Shown one piece after another: positions 1 through 8,056 of a stretch of DNA of 54,584 nucleotides (position 1 is its first letter; each line of letters begins with the position of its first letter). Made by a program: the position numbers and the translations under genes. The notes beneath the pieces are model-generated. The model was not told where the DNA came from, ran no database searches, and worked only from the letters and a program-made list of their open reading frames with translations. The stretch lies in the NCBI GenBank assembly GCA_020053915.1, contig JAGVMG010000051.1, positions 1 through 54,584 on the forward strand, in the 5' to 3' direction. The stretch is from Parachlamydiales bacterium. Its GTDB lineage: Bacteria > Chlamydiota > Chlamydiia > Chlamydiales > Rhabdochlamydiaceae.

Positions 1-390
1 ATCCTCGATTTTGGAAGGGTGCGAGGACAGGTCGATGTGAATAAGTCTCTCGAAAGACAAGCGTTGCTTACCTATGAGCAAACAGTGATCTCCTCGCTTA
101 AAGATGTGGAGAGCGCTCTTGTGGCCTATTTTGAAGAGCAAAAGCGAAACGACTCATTACAGCAAAAAGTCGATGCAGAGCGCCGGACGTTGGAAATTAT
201 GCTGGATTTGTACGAAGTGGGACTTGCGAACGAAATCCAAGTCCTTCAAGTCCGTAGATCTCTTATCGATTCGGAAAGTCAACTTGTGGAAAGCGAGCAA
301 TCGCTTGCAGGTGATCTCATCGCCATCTACAAGGCGATCGGAGGCAACTGGACCTTGGAGTCTCAGCCCCCAGAAGAGCCAAGCTTGTGA
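1..390 (+). CDS. TolC/NodT-family outer-membrane efflux protein, C-terminal fragment
   Basis: The reading frame is open from base 1, so this is the 3' end of a gene that begins left of the window; 129 codons are visible. The fragment has the C-terminal repeat of the outer-membrane factor family: an LxFGRxRGQV-like entry, a long amphipathic helix with EQTVISSLKDVESALVAY, a second helix around LYEVGLANEIQVLQVRRSL, and the ending IAIYKAIGGNW typical of NodT-like proteins. Family members form trimeric barrel-tunnels in the outer membrane that accept substrate from a periplasmic adaptor and an inner-membrane pump. The ABC/HlyD operon at 6948-11750 could be a partner, but it lies on the other strand beyond the RHS island, so the link is inference. 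The GTG at 19 is an internal codon, not the start. Confidence 0.88.
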   Translation: MLDFGRVRGQVDVNKSLERQALLTYEQTVISSLKDVESALVAYFEEQKRNDSLQQKVDAERRTLEIMLDLYEVGLANEIQVLQVRRSLIDSESQLVESEQSLAGDLIAIYKAIGGNWTLESQPPEEPSL

Positions 391-531
391 TGTGAGTTGT
401 AGCTCTTCTTCTACATTGTTTCCAGTGTGATCAATGAGGTCTAAATTTTTCTTTTTTAAGAAAGGGTATTTTGAGTATCCTCCGCACCTCCAAATTGTGA
501 GAAATCTCTTTGCGAGATTGAGAGGGATAGG

Positions 532-3500
532 ATGATACGCTGTTTGATCGTTTTGGCCTGTTGCTTTTTAACAACCTCTGTTTTTTCAGACGAAGAAGCA
601 AAAGAGGAATTTTTCCTTTCTACTCCTGAACAGGTTGCATCTCTTAGTAGTGAGCCGAGTTATCTTGTGGGTGGTTTGATCAGTCCATTAAGCGGGCAGC
701 CCGTGTTAAGACAAACTGATTTGGTTGTTAACGGTGCTCAACGCATTGTTCTTAGTCGGACCTATATCCCACCTTACATGCCCTGTTTTTTTACTAAACA
801 GAAGCACAACCAAAGAGAATGGGATAAACACGCTCTTTATGAGCATCTTGCTTATCACTACAAAGGATGGCAATTTTACCCTCATTTAAAACTCCAGTAT
901 ACCCCTCGTTTTAAGGAAGTTCTACTCACAGACCCTAACGGAATGTGCCTGGACTTTCGTTTATCTGGCCCTAATTGTTCTGTAGCTACTCTCGCTTCTT
1001 TTCCCTATGGATTAAGCAACGCACCCGGAGATGTGCCTAGCGGCAGATATGATCCTAGAAATACACGTATTTCCTATGAAGATAACGGTAACAAAATTAC
1101 TGTGTATGCAACAGACGGAACGGTTCGTTTTTATTATAAAAAAGGCTGGGCAAGTGAAACCGCGTTGCTATACCTCCTTGAAAAGGAGATTCTTCCCAAT
1201 GGGAAAGTGCTTAAGTATTATTACACTGATCAAGGGCAACCCGACTATGTGGAAAGCTTGGATCCAAAGGAGAGATTTGCTTATGCCTCTCTCCGCATCA
1301 ATGGATCCCCTTGGGAAGGCAGTTGTCACTTTAGCTCTTCTTTAGGAAGAACAGTTGACTATAACTACCAGAAGAGATCAATCCACGTCAAACTCAAAGA
1401 AAAACGCAATGGCAGAAAGATTAAGCGAGAGGGCAAATTTACATGCCCACCTATTCTCTCTTCTGTGAGTAGTCCTGCTTATCGACATGAATCTTTAGAC
1501 TATTGCGGTAAATTTCTTTTAAGTTCTTACTCTGGCCAAGATGCTATTTTTACTACCTTACATACAGGTTTTGGAGAAGGAAGAGGGCATTACAGAGTTC
1601 ATGCATTTCAGCTACCGGTAGGTCAGAATGATAGCTTTCAGTCTGTTTATGAGTTGTCCTACCATCCGCCTATTGCAGGCGATAGAGAAGGAACAACAAC
1701 AGTCAAAAACAGCGATGGAACATCCATCGTTTATCATTTCTCTAAAAATCTCTTAATAACGTTAATTCAATATTTTGGGCAAGATGGAGGACTTAAGAAA
1801 GAAAAGGTCTTTTCTTGGGATGATAAGAATTGGCTGAAATTTCTTGAAATGCGAGATAATGAGAAAAACATCTTCTATCGAAAAGCGTTTGCATATGACC
1901 GTTATGGAAACCCGATTCTAGAGATTTTTACAAGCGATCTAACAGGGGGGGATCAGGAGACGTTTGCAACCAAAAGAGCCTTTTCTGAAGACGGAAGAAA
2001 CCTTCTTTTAATGGAGGAAACTGAAGACGGAAAGGTTCTCTGTTTCTCCTATCTTTCCAATACCGATCTTGTCACTTCTAAACTGACCAAAGACGGCGAC
2101 CAGATCATCCTACGAGAGTTTTCCGTCTATGATGATTGCAATAACCTCGTGCAAACCATCTCTGACGATGGGACCAGCGAAGATAGAGACAACCTATCCC
2201 AGGTTAATCAAAGGCTCATCACAACGTACATCCTACGCCAATCAGCCCCTTTCCTTCACATGCCAGAATGGATCGAAGAGACTTACTTAGAAGATGGCAC
2301 CGAAAAACCTTTAAAAAAAAGCCATTTAGTTTACGACCAACAGGGCAATATCGCTCAAGAGGAAGTCTACGACGCAGAAGGGAAACATGCCTACACGATC
2401 TACAAGACTTATAACGAGCGTGGAGATGTTCTTGCTGAAACCAATCGCTTAGGGCGACAAGCTGTTTATACGTATGATGCGAGGGGGCGACTCGAAACTT
2501 CCCTCAACTTTTCTCATAGACTCCATACGACATTATTCCATGACACCAAAGGCAGGCTTAAGGCGCAGATTGAAAAAGGAGATGATGGCGTTGTCCACGA
2601 GACCTTTGCTGAATATGATTTCCATGATCGAAAAATTCAAGAGAGAGATTTTCTCCAAAATGAGACTCACTACACTTACGACCCACTGGTAAGTGATGTC
2701 ATAAAGACCGATTTTCCTTTCATTAGTTCTATTGACGGACAAGCGAGCCCTGTTTCCACACTTTCAACCTATGATTCTTTTGGGCGAGAAATAACTAAAA
2801 CAGACGCTAATGGAAATACCACTACTTATCGCTATAATGCTTACGGATCTTACATAGAGATTCTTCCTCCTCAAGGAGGAAGAGAAGCTTTCCGATATAC
2901 GAAAAACGGGCAATTAAGTTGTCATACAGATTTAGATGGTCTTTCGATCTACTATAAGCGTGATGTTCTTGGTAGGACTCTTTCAAAGACATATGTCTCT
3001 TCCGATGGTAAAACTCTGGCAGAAGAGATTTTTACATACAATGGATTCAATCTCCTTACAGAAACTGATAAAGAGGGAAATTTAAAACAGTATTCGTATG
3101 ATGGAGCTGGAAGAAAAATTCGGGAAGAGTTTTGCGGTCATATCACCGATTTTACCTACGATGCTCTCGGTTGGCTTGCTGCCACCTGCCAACATAATGG
3201 GGACAATACTCTCTTTACCATCTACACGCGAGATTTAGAAGGGAGAGTTTTACAGAAGCTTAAGACCAACACTTTTGGGCATACTCTCTATAAAATTAGC
3301 TATTCGTATGATGGAGACGGCAATCAAGAGACCATTACACGATATATCAATGGAAAAGATGCTGTTGACACGTTTTCCTATGATTCTTTCTGTAGGCCCA
3401 TCCAATATCAAGATGCTAAAGGGTTTATTACTAAGACAGCCTACAATGAAAAATTCATAAATCCTTTCGGTCAAAAAGTCTTACAAAAAAGAATAATAGA

Positions 3501-5664
3501 CCCTCGTCATATTGTCACTTTTGAAACACAAGATGCATTGACTCGTGCTGCCAAGGTAGAAATACTAAATTCTCAGGGAGCTCACATTGCTTGCCATGAG
3601 CTGATTCATGATCCTCAAGGGAATCTTCTCTATCGTAGGGATCATATTTACGAAAATGATCATTTTCGAAGCACTCAAACTATTAAATATAATTATACAT
3701 CTGATCATCAAATTGAGAGTCTAACAAGGGGCTTTGGAACCCGAGATGTAAGGACAACTGCTTACACCTACCTTCCTTCAGGAAAGATGGCAACGAAAAC
3801 GCTGCCAGATGGCGTCACATTGACCTATAGTTACCATCCATTGGGTTTTATGAGCCGTATAGACTCTTCAGATGGTAAAATACATCACGCTTTTGAACAC
3901 GATCGAGTAGGCTATCTTAGGCATGCTTTAGATGAAAACCATAACATAACCATTCAAAGAGAAGTTGATCCATTTGGGAATGTGATTCGAGAAATCTTCC
4001 CGTTCAATTTCGAGTTCGAGAAAGATTACGACGATTTTAATCGTCTTATTTCTATGAAAATAGCGAACCATGGGGAAATATTTTATAGTTATGACCCTCT
4101 GTTCTTAAGGCGAGTCAATCGCATCTCAGAACGAGGAGACGTTCTTTATTCTCATACCTATGAAGAGTATGATTTAGATGGCAATCTCACGTCGGAAAAT
4201 ATTATTGGAGGGTTAGGCCAGGTTACCCATCGAACTGAGCTGAGAGGACAAAGAACCTCTATTTCTTGCCCCTACTTTACACAAGATTGCAGATACGATT
4301 CTGTTGGCAACCTTGTTGCTAATATCGTTAATAAAGAGGCGTATCGATATTCTTATGATGGCATGTCTCAACTCTCTTCAGAAAGTAGTCTGGGAAAATC
4401 TGTCGTTTACTCTCACGACTCTCTTTATAACAGGATTCAAAAAAATGGAGAAACACACGAGGTAAACGATCTTAACGAATTGGTGTCATTGGATGGAATT
4501 CAAGGTTCATTCGATTTGAATGGAAATCAAATTCTCAGAAGGAATAGAGCGGAAACTACAAGTCTAACATACGATCCTCTCAATCGATTGCTAGAAGTTG
4601 CTTCTGAAACGCAAAAGATCAAGTTTCTCTATGATCCACTGGGTAGGCGTCTAGGCAAAGCGGTCTATAATCTAACTGTGTACGGATGGGAAGAATCTGA
4701 TCAAGAACATTATCTTTACGATGATCTGAATGAAATTGGGGCTTTTGCTACGCCTAGTGTTCTGAAAAACTTAAAGGTATTAGGCTTGGCCATTCATAAG
4801 GATAATCCCGTTACGGTAGGAATTGAAATCAACGGTCAGATATTTGCCCCTCTATTGGATGTTCAGGGAAATATTCGTCGTTTGATTGATTTGGATACCC
4901 GAACTATTGCAGCGAGCTATAATTTTACAGCATTTGGTGAGGTGTTAAAGGGGAATCCAAGGTCAGATGTTCCTTGGCAGTTTGCCTCGAAACGGCTTGA
5001 TCCAGAGCTTGGACTCATCTATTTTGGCAAGCGTTATTATGATCCCCGTTTAGGAAGATGGCTCACGACAGACCCTGCGGGGTTTATAGATAGTCTCAAT
5101 TTATACCAGTATGTTCTGAACAATCCTTTTAGATATTGTGATCCTAGAGGTGATAGTTTAGGAGGATACCTGCTTGGTTTGGGAGAAATCATTTTGGGAG
5201 GAGCCATTATGGCTGGTGGTTTCGCTCTCGAAGTGGTTACTGTCGGTGGATTTACAGTTGGTCTGGGCGTGACAACGAGTACTGGTGCTGCTTTGATAGG
5301 TCTTGGGCTAGCAACGACTACGTATCATGTGCAAGATATCAAAGCTCTCCATAATCCATGGAAGAATACCGATGTTTATGTTCCAGATAGGCTTTTACCA
5401 CTTACTCCTGATGGAGTGCATATCCCAGATATAGATGCCCCGCATACTCAACTTGGTCAAAAAGAGGGACGCAAAGGAAAATATCCTCAAGCAAGAGAAT
5501 TTGATGAGCATGGTAATCCAGTGCGGGATGTTGATTTTACCGATCATGGGCGGCCTCAAAATCATCCCAATCCTCATCAACACAATTGGGATCCAAATCC
5601 TACTGGAGGAACGCGTATTAGAGATCCTAAAGGTCAACCCGTAACAGACTGGAATTATTCATGA
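532..5664 (+). CDS. RHS/YD-repeat polymorphic toxin with variable C-terminal tip
   Basis: A 1710-residue secreted RHS protein. Residues 1-19 form a signal peptide (hydrophobic LIVLACCFLTTSVFS). Many YD repeats follow (YTYDARGRL, YSYDGAGR, YRYSYDGMS and similar), ending in the RHS core motif YYDPRLGRWLTTDPAGF and NLYQYVLNNPFRYCDPRG near residue 1538. The family builds a hollow shell that encloses a C-terminal toxin and releases it by self-cleavage. Beyond the core comes a glycine-rich hydrophobic stretch (about 1540-1605), then a His-rich tip with DVDFTDHGRPQNH and NPHQHNWDPNPTGGT that I read as a nuclease-like toxin of uncertain family. Start: ATG preceded by GAGGGATAGG. The stop overlaps the next gene by ATGA, the usual toxin-immunity coupling. 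Strand and base composition set it apart from the efflux operon next door, suggesting acquisition. Confidence 0.93.
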   Translation: MIRCLIVLACCFLTTSVFSDEEAKEEFFLSTPEQVASLSSEPSYLVGGLISPLSGQPVLRQTDLVVNGAQRIVLSRTYIPPYMPCFFTKQKHNQREWDKHALYEHLAYHYKGWQFYPHLKLQYTPRFKEVLLTDPNGMCLDFRLSGPNCSVATLASFPYGLSNAPGDVPSGRYDPRNTRISYEDNGNKITVYATDGTVRFYYKKGWASETALLYLLEKEILPNGKVLKYYYTDQGQPDYVESLDPKERFAYASLRINGSPWEGSCHFSSSLGRTVDYNYQKRSIHVKLKEKRNGRKIKREGKFTCPPILSSVSSPAYRHESLDYCGKFLLSSYSGQDAIFTTLHTGFGEGRGHYRVHAFQLPVGQNDSFQSVYELSYHPPIAGDREGTTTVKNSDGTSIVYHFSKNLLITLIQYFGQDGGLKKEKVFSWDDKNWLKFLEMRDNEKNIFYRKAFAYDRYGNPILEIFTSDLTGGDQETFATKRAFSEDGRNLLLMEETEDGKVLCFSYLSNTDLVTSKLTKDGDQIILREFSVYDDCNNLVQTISDDGTSEDRDNLSQVNQRLITTYILRQSAPFLHMPEWIEETYLEDGTEKPLKKSHLVYDQQGNIAQEEVYDAEGKHAYTIYKTYNERGDVLAETNRLGRQAVYTYDARGRLETSLNFSHRLHTTLFHDTKGRLKAQIEKGDDGVVHETFAEYDFHDRKIQERDFLQNETHYTYDPLVSDVIKTDFPFISSIDGQASPVSTLSTYDSFGREITKTDANGNTTTYRYNAYGSYIEILPPQGGREAFRYTKNGQLSCHTDLDGLSIYYKRDVLGRTLSKTYVSSDGKTLAEEIFTYNGFNLLTETDKEGNLKQYSYDGAGRKIREEFCGHITDFTYDALGWLAATCQHNGDNTLFTIYTRDLEGRVLQKLKTNTFGHTLYKISYSYDGDGNQETITRYINGKDAVDTFSYDSFCRPIQYQDAKGFITKTAYNEKFINPFGQKVLQKRIIDPRHIVTFETQDALTRAAKVEILNSQGAHIACHELIHDPQGNLLYRRDHIYENDHFRSTQTIKYNYTSDHQIESLTRGFGTRDVRTTAYTYLPSGKMATKTLPDGVTLTYSYHPLGFMSRIDSSDGKIHHAFEHDRVGYLRHALDENHNITIQREVDPFGNVIREIFPFNFEFEKDYDDFNRLISMKIANHGEIFYSYDPLFLRRVNRISERGDVLYSHTYEEYDLDGNLTSENIIGGLGQVTHRTELRGQRTSISCPYFTQDCRYDSVGNLVANIVNKEAYRYSYDGMSQLSSESSLGKSVVYSHDSLYNRIQKNGETHEVNDLNELVSLDGIQGSFDLNGNQILRRNRAETTSLTYDPLNRLLEVASETQKIKFLYDPLGRRLGKAVYNLTVYGWEESDQEHYLYDDLNEIGAFATPSVLKNLKVLGLAIHKDNPVTVGIEINGQIFAPLLDVQGNIRRLIDLDTRTIAASYNFTAFGEVLKGNPRSDVPWQFASKRLDPELGLIYFGKRYYDPRLGRWLTTDPAGFIDSLNLYQYVLNNPFRYCDPRGDSLGGYLLGLGEIILGGAIMAGGFALEVVTVGGFTVGLGVTTSTGAALIGLGLATTTYHVQDIKALHNPWKNTDVYVPDRLLPLTPDGVHIPDIDAPHTQLGQKEGRKGKYPQAREFDEHGNPVRDVDFTDHGRPQNHPNPHQHNWDPNPTGGTRIRDPKGQPVTDWNYS

Positions 5665-6113
5665 ATATTCAAGGACTTAGGATATCAGATATAAAGAGTG
5701 GTAAGTGTATCCCTCTTTCTGAAGTGTTAGAGGGCATTCCATATGCAAATCAGCTCCATTGGGCACTATTGTGGTGTGATGCAACCCCCATAAAAGAAAA
5801 TGGAAAGCAAATCACTGAATTAGAAAAAAAAGTCAATGAATCTGCAGACGGATTTCCTTGCACATTTGAATCATTGGTCGATCTTTCTAGTAAAATTTTT
5901 CAAGAAATTGAAATTCTTATCATTGGATGTAAAATTAAGGAAAACGTTCATCGATATAAAGAAGACCAAAAAATGTATGAAACTTGCGACATTGTTATTG
6001 AGATGATTGACGGCGGATTTTGGGAAATTTTTTCAAAAGATATAAATTGGATTGATCGACTAGCAAAAAAATATAAAGAGATAGAATTTATCACGTCAGA
6101 TTTTCAAAAATAA
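5661..6113 (+). CDS. Probable immunity protein for the RHS toxin
   Basis: 150 residues, strongly AT-rich and Lys/Ile/Glu-rich, acidic overall, with no signal peptide or membrane segment, so cytoplasmic. It overlaps the RHS stop codon by four bases (ATGA), which couples its translation to the toxin gene. No family is recognised by name. Its C-terminal motif (FWEIFSKDINWIDRLAKKY) is matched in the protein at 6321-6800 (CFEIYSEDFDLINKISKTY), so the two are probably paralogous immunity proteins. The role is inferred from position, size and this pairing; the expected activity is direct binding and inhibition of the RHS C-terminal tip. Confidence 0.75.
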   Translation: MNIQGLRISDIKSGKCIPLSEVLEGIPYANQLHWALLWCDATPIKENGKQITELEKKVNESADGFPCTFESLVDLSSKIFQEIEILIIGCKIKENVHRYKEDQKMYETCDIVIEMIDGGFWEIFSKDINWIDRLAKKYKEIEFITSDFQK

Positions 6114-6120
6114 CCCTTTT

Positions 6121-6321
6121 AGAATTGTGACCCTAGAGGTGATAGTTTAGGAGGATACCTACTTGGTTAAGGGGAAATTATTTTGGGTGTGACATGCTCC
6201 TGTCAGGAGCATGTCACCGCTTATTCACCCGAATCCTCATGAGCATCCTTATGAACCCAACCCAACAGGAGGAACTCCTCAAAGAGGGGGGCCACAACTG
6301 CTAGAAAATTGGAAATACTAA
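6121..6321 (+). pseudogene. Degenerate orphan RHS tip (displaced toxin cassette)
   Basis: Bases 6121-6188 repeat the RHS core-tip junction at about 5131-5200 with few changes: CDPRGDSLGGYLLG is still readable, then a stop (TAA) replaces the next codon. After a 29-base hairpin, bases 6220-6321 encode the end of a toxin tip (HPNPHEHPYEPNPTGGT, ending in LENWKY and a stop) that matches the His-rich end of the intact RHS tip. The middle of the cassette is missing. The stop overlaps the following ATG as TAATG, keeping the toxin-immunity coupling. This is what a tip displaced by recombination at the conserved junction would leave behind, followed by internal deletion. Confidence 0.82.
6189..6217. 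repeat. Perfect 29-base hairpin in the orphan RHS tip
   Basis: Two perfect 14-base arms (GTGACATGCTCCTG and its complement) flank a single T. The hairpin lies exactly between the two surviving parts of the orphan tip. There is no U-run after it, so a simple intrinsic terminator is not supported. It may mark the deletion junction or be a small inserted palindrome. Confidence 0.8.
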
Positions 6322-6800
6322 TGTTTAATCCAAAATACCGCATTTTACTTTTAAGAAAATGCTTTTCTCGAGATAAGGTTGTTTGTCTCGGAACGCAATT
6401 AATCTCGATTGTCAAGTCTATTAAAGATTTTTTGCCGCAGAATGTATGGTACGGGGCTGACATTGATGCTGTTGGAAAAGGTGCGAGAAAATACAATCTT
6501 AATGGCATTAAATTAAATGTAATTGGTTCCGATTCTGAATTTATTGAATATTGTTCTGAAATCGAACAATTCATGTGCGGAGAATTTTTGTGCATTAATG
6601 GTAGTTCATTATCTCGAAATATTCAAAATGTCGAATTAGAAACAGAAGATGAACCATTTCGCTCTATTGAATGTGATGGAATTTTAATTGAGATTAGAGC
6701 GTTTGATACGACATGCTTTGAAATATACTCGGAAGATTTTGATTTAATAAATAAAATATCAAAAACGTATAGTGTTGATGTTGAATATTCTAAATCGTAA
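6321..6800 (+). CDS. Second probable immunity protein (orphan cassette)
   Basis: 159 residues from the ATG at 6321. An in-frame TTG at 6309 would add four residues, but the ATG overlaps the stop of the toxin remnant (TAATG), which is the expected coupling. AT-rich, acidic and cytoplasmic. The C-terminus (CFEIYSEDFDLINKISKTY then DVEY) resembles that of the immunity gene at 5661, with the same spacing of EI-F/Y-S, K-x-Y and a terminal acidic-aromatic pair. The gene is intact although its toxin partner is broken, as seen for orphan immunity genes that protect against siblings still carrying the old tip. Function is inferred from context. Confidence 0.72.
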   Translation: MFNPKYRILLLRKCFSRDKVVCLGTQLISIVKSIKDFLPQNVWYGADIDAVGKGARKYNLNGIKLNVIGSDSEFIEYCSEIEQFMCGEFLCINGSSLSRNIQNVELETEDEPFRSIECDGILIEIRAFDTTCFEIYSEDFDLINKISKTYSVDVEYSKS

Positions 6801-6825
6801 TTTGTCATTTTGCCGATTCTCGTTC

Positions 6826-6947
6826 TAGCTTTGACCTGATCCCCAAAAACCAGCCCACGCAAGATTAGAGGTTCGTGATAAACTACCTAACTTAAAACGA
6901 CGCGAACTAAGAAAAGCAAATTTACAGAAGAACAAATCATCAATACC
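6826..6947 (+). mobile_element. Possible remnant of the left end of an IS3-family element
   Basis: The text around 6830 (TTTGACCTGATCCCCAAAAA) looks like an IS3-type terminal repeat. About 80 bases inward, frame 6912-6947 reads KSKFTEEQIINT, which matches the usual start of IS3-family OrfA proteins (MKKSxFTEEQII). The ATG is lost (ACT at 6906) and the frame runs straight into the stop region of the ABC permease at 6948, so only about 120 bases survive. Short match; assignment from motif memory only. Confidence 0.5.
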
Positions 6948-8054
6948 TTATCTCAACTTCCGGAAGAAGTGAGCGGCGATGGTCAGAGTGAAGAGGGCGA
7001 TTAGTGCCATTGGCCAGACGTTGCTCCACACTGTCTCAGCGGAAAGTGCTTTAAGGAAAATTCCCTTGGTATTGACAAGCATATAGCGCAAAGGAATGAG
7101 ATAGGTCACAGGTTGCAGCCAGGTGGGCATATTTTCGATGGGAGTGGCAAATCCTGACAATAAAACAGAGGGCAGCATGAACACAAACGTTCCTAACATC
7201 GCTTGCTGCTGAGTGGAGCATAAGGATGAGATGAATAGCCCGACGCCGCTGATCGCAGAGACGAAAATGAATTGAGAGAGGAAAAACAGCAGAATCGATC
7301 CTGTAAAGGGAACCGCATAGATGAGAGTGCCCATCCATAAGAGAAAAAAACCTTCCAGCATGCCCACGAGGATGCCAGGAACTGTCTTACCAATCAAAAT
7401 TTCGAAAGTCCCTAAAGGGGAGACAAGAAGCTGATCAAATGTTCCCAGCTCTCGTTCGCGCGCAATCGATTGTGTCGTCACAACAAGACACGTGAGCATG
7501 GTCAATGTACAGACAAGAGAGGGGATATTAAACCACAAATAGAGAGCATTGGGGTTAAACCAGAATCGTGGAAAGAGCTCTGCGTTTTGCTGTGCAATGC
7601 CCGCTTGAGCTGTGAAGTCCCGATTGTATTGTTGAATAATGTTTGTGGTATAGCCGGAGAGGATTTGAGCGGTATTTGATTTTCTTCCATCTAAGATCAA
7701 CTGGACTTCTGCAGGGAGATTTTGGTTGAGCTTGCGTGAAAATTCCTCATCGATCGAAACCACCATCACCCCTTTCTGGTTATCGATAAAAGGTTTGATT
7801 TCCTCGACGCCTTGGAGATAAATGATGCGACTAAAAAAGGGGGACCCATGGAAGCGCTGCACGAGCTCAAAAGCCTGTTCTCCACTATCTCGGTTTAAAA
7901 TGCCGATCGGGACATTTTTCACATCGAGTGTCGCAGCGGAAGCGAAAATCACGAGCTGAATAATGGGAGGGGCTAAGATCGACATGCGGCTTTTAGGGTC
8001 ACGCAGGACAGCGAGCAGTTCTTTCCAAATAAGAGCAAGAATGCGTTTGAACAA
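6948..8054 (-). CDS. ABC-2 type efflux permease (YbhR-like)
   Basis: 368 residues, the usual length for ABC-2 permeases of the YbhR/YhhJ type. One membrane segment near residues 25-45 (SILAPPIIQLVIFASAATLD), a periplasmic domain of about 120 residues, then five C-terminal segments, with the family motif IARERELGTFDQLLVSP before the membrane bundle. With the permease at 8057 it should form the heterodimeric channel of a drug or lipid exporter in the inner membrane, powered by the double ATPase at 9184. It is the last gene of a four-gene operon; two bases separate it from the gene upstream. Its stop codon abuts the suspected IS remnant. Confidence 0.92.
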   Translation of the reverse strand: MFKRILALIWKELLAVLRDPKSRMSILAPPIIQLVIFASAATLDVKNVPIGILNRDSGEQAFELVQRFHGSPFFSRIIYLQGVEEIKPFIDNQKGVMVVSIDEEFSRKLNQNLPAEVQLILDGRKSNTAQILSGYTTNIIQQYNRDFTAQAGIAQQNAELFPRFWFNPNALYLWFNIPSLVCTLTMLTCLVVTTQSIARERELGTFDQLLVSPLGTFEILIGKTVPGILVGMLEGFFLLWMGTLIYAVPFTGSILLFFLSQFIFVSAISGVGLFISSLCSTQQQAMLGTFVFMLPSVLLSGFATPIENMPTWLQPVTYLIPLRYMLVNTKGIFLKALSAETVWSNVWPMALIALFTLTIAAHFFRKLR

Positions 8055-8056
8055 GA

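Noticed and set aside
6221-6595. 124-codon minus-strand frame over the orphan tip and second immunity gene
   Set aside because: Antisense shadow of the immunity gene, whose plus-strand reading has coupling, composition and similarity support.
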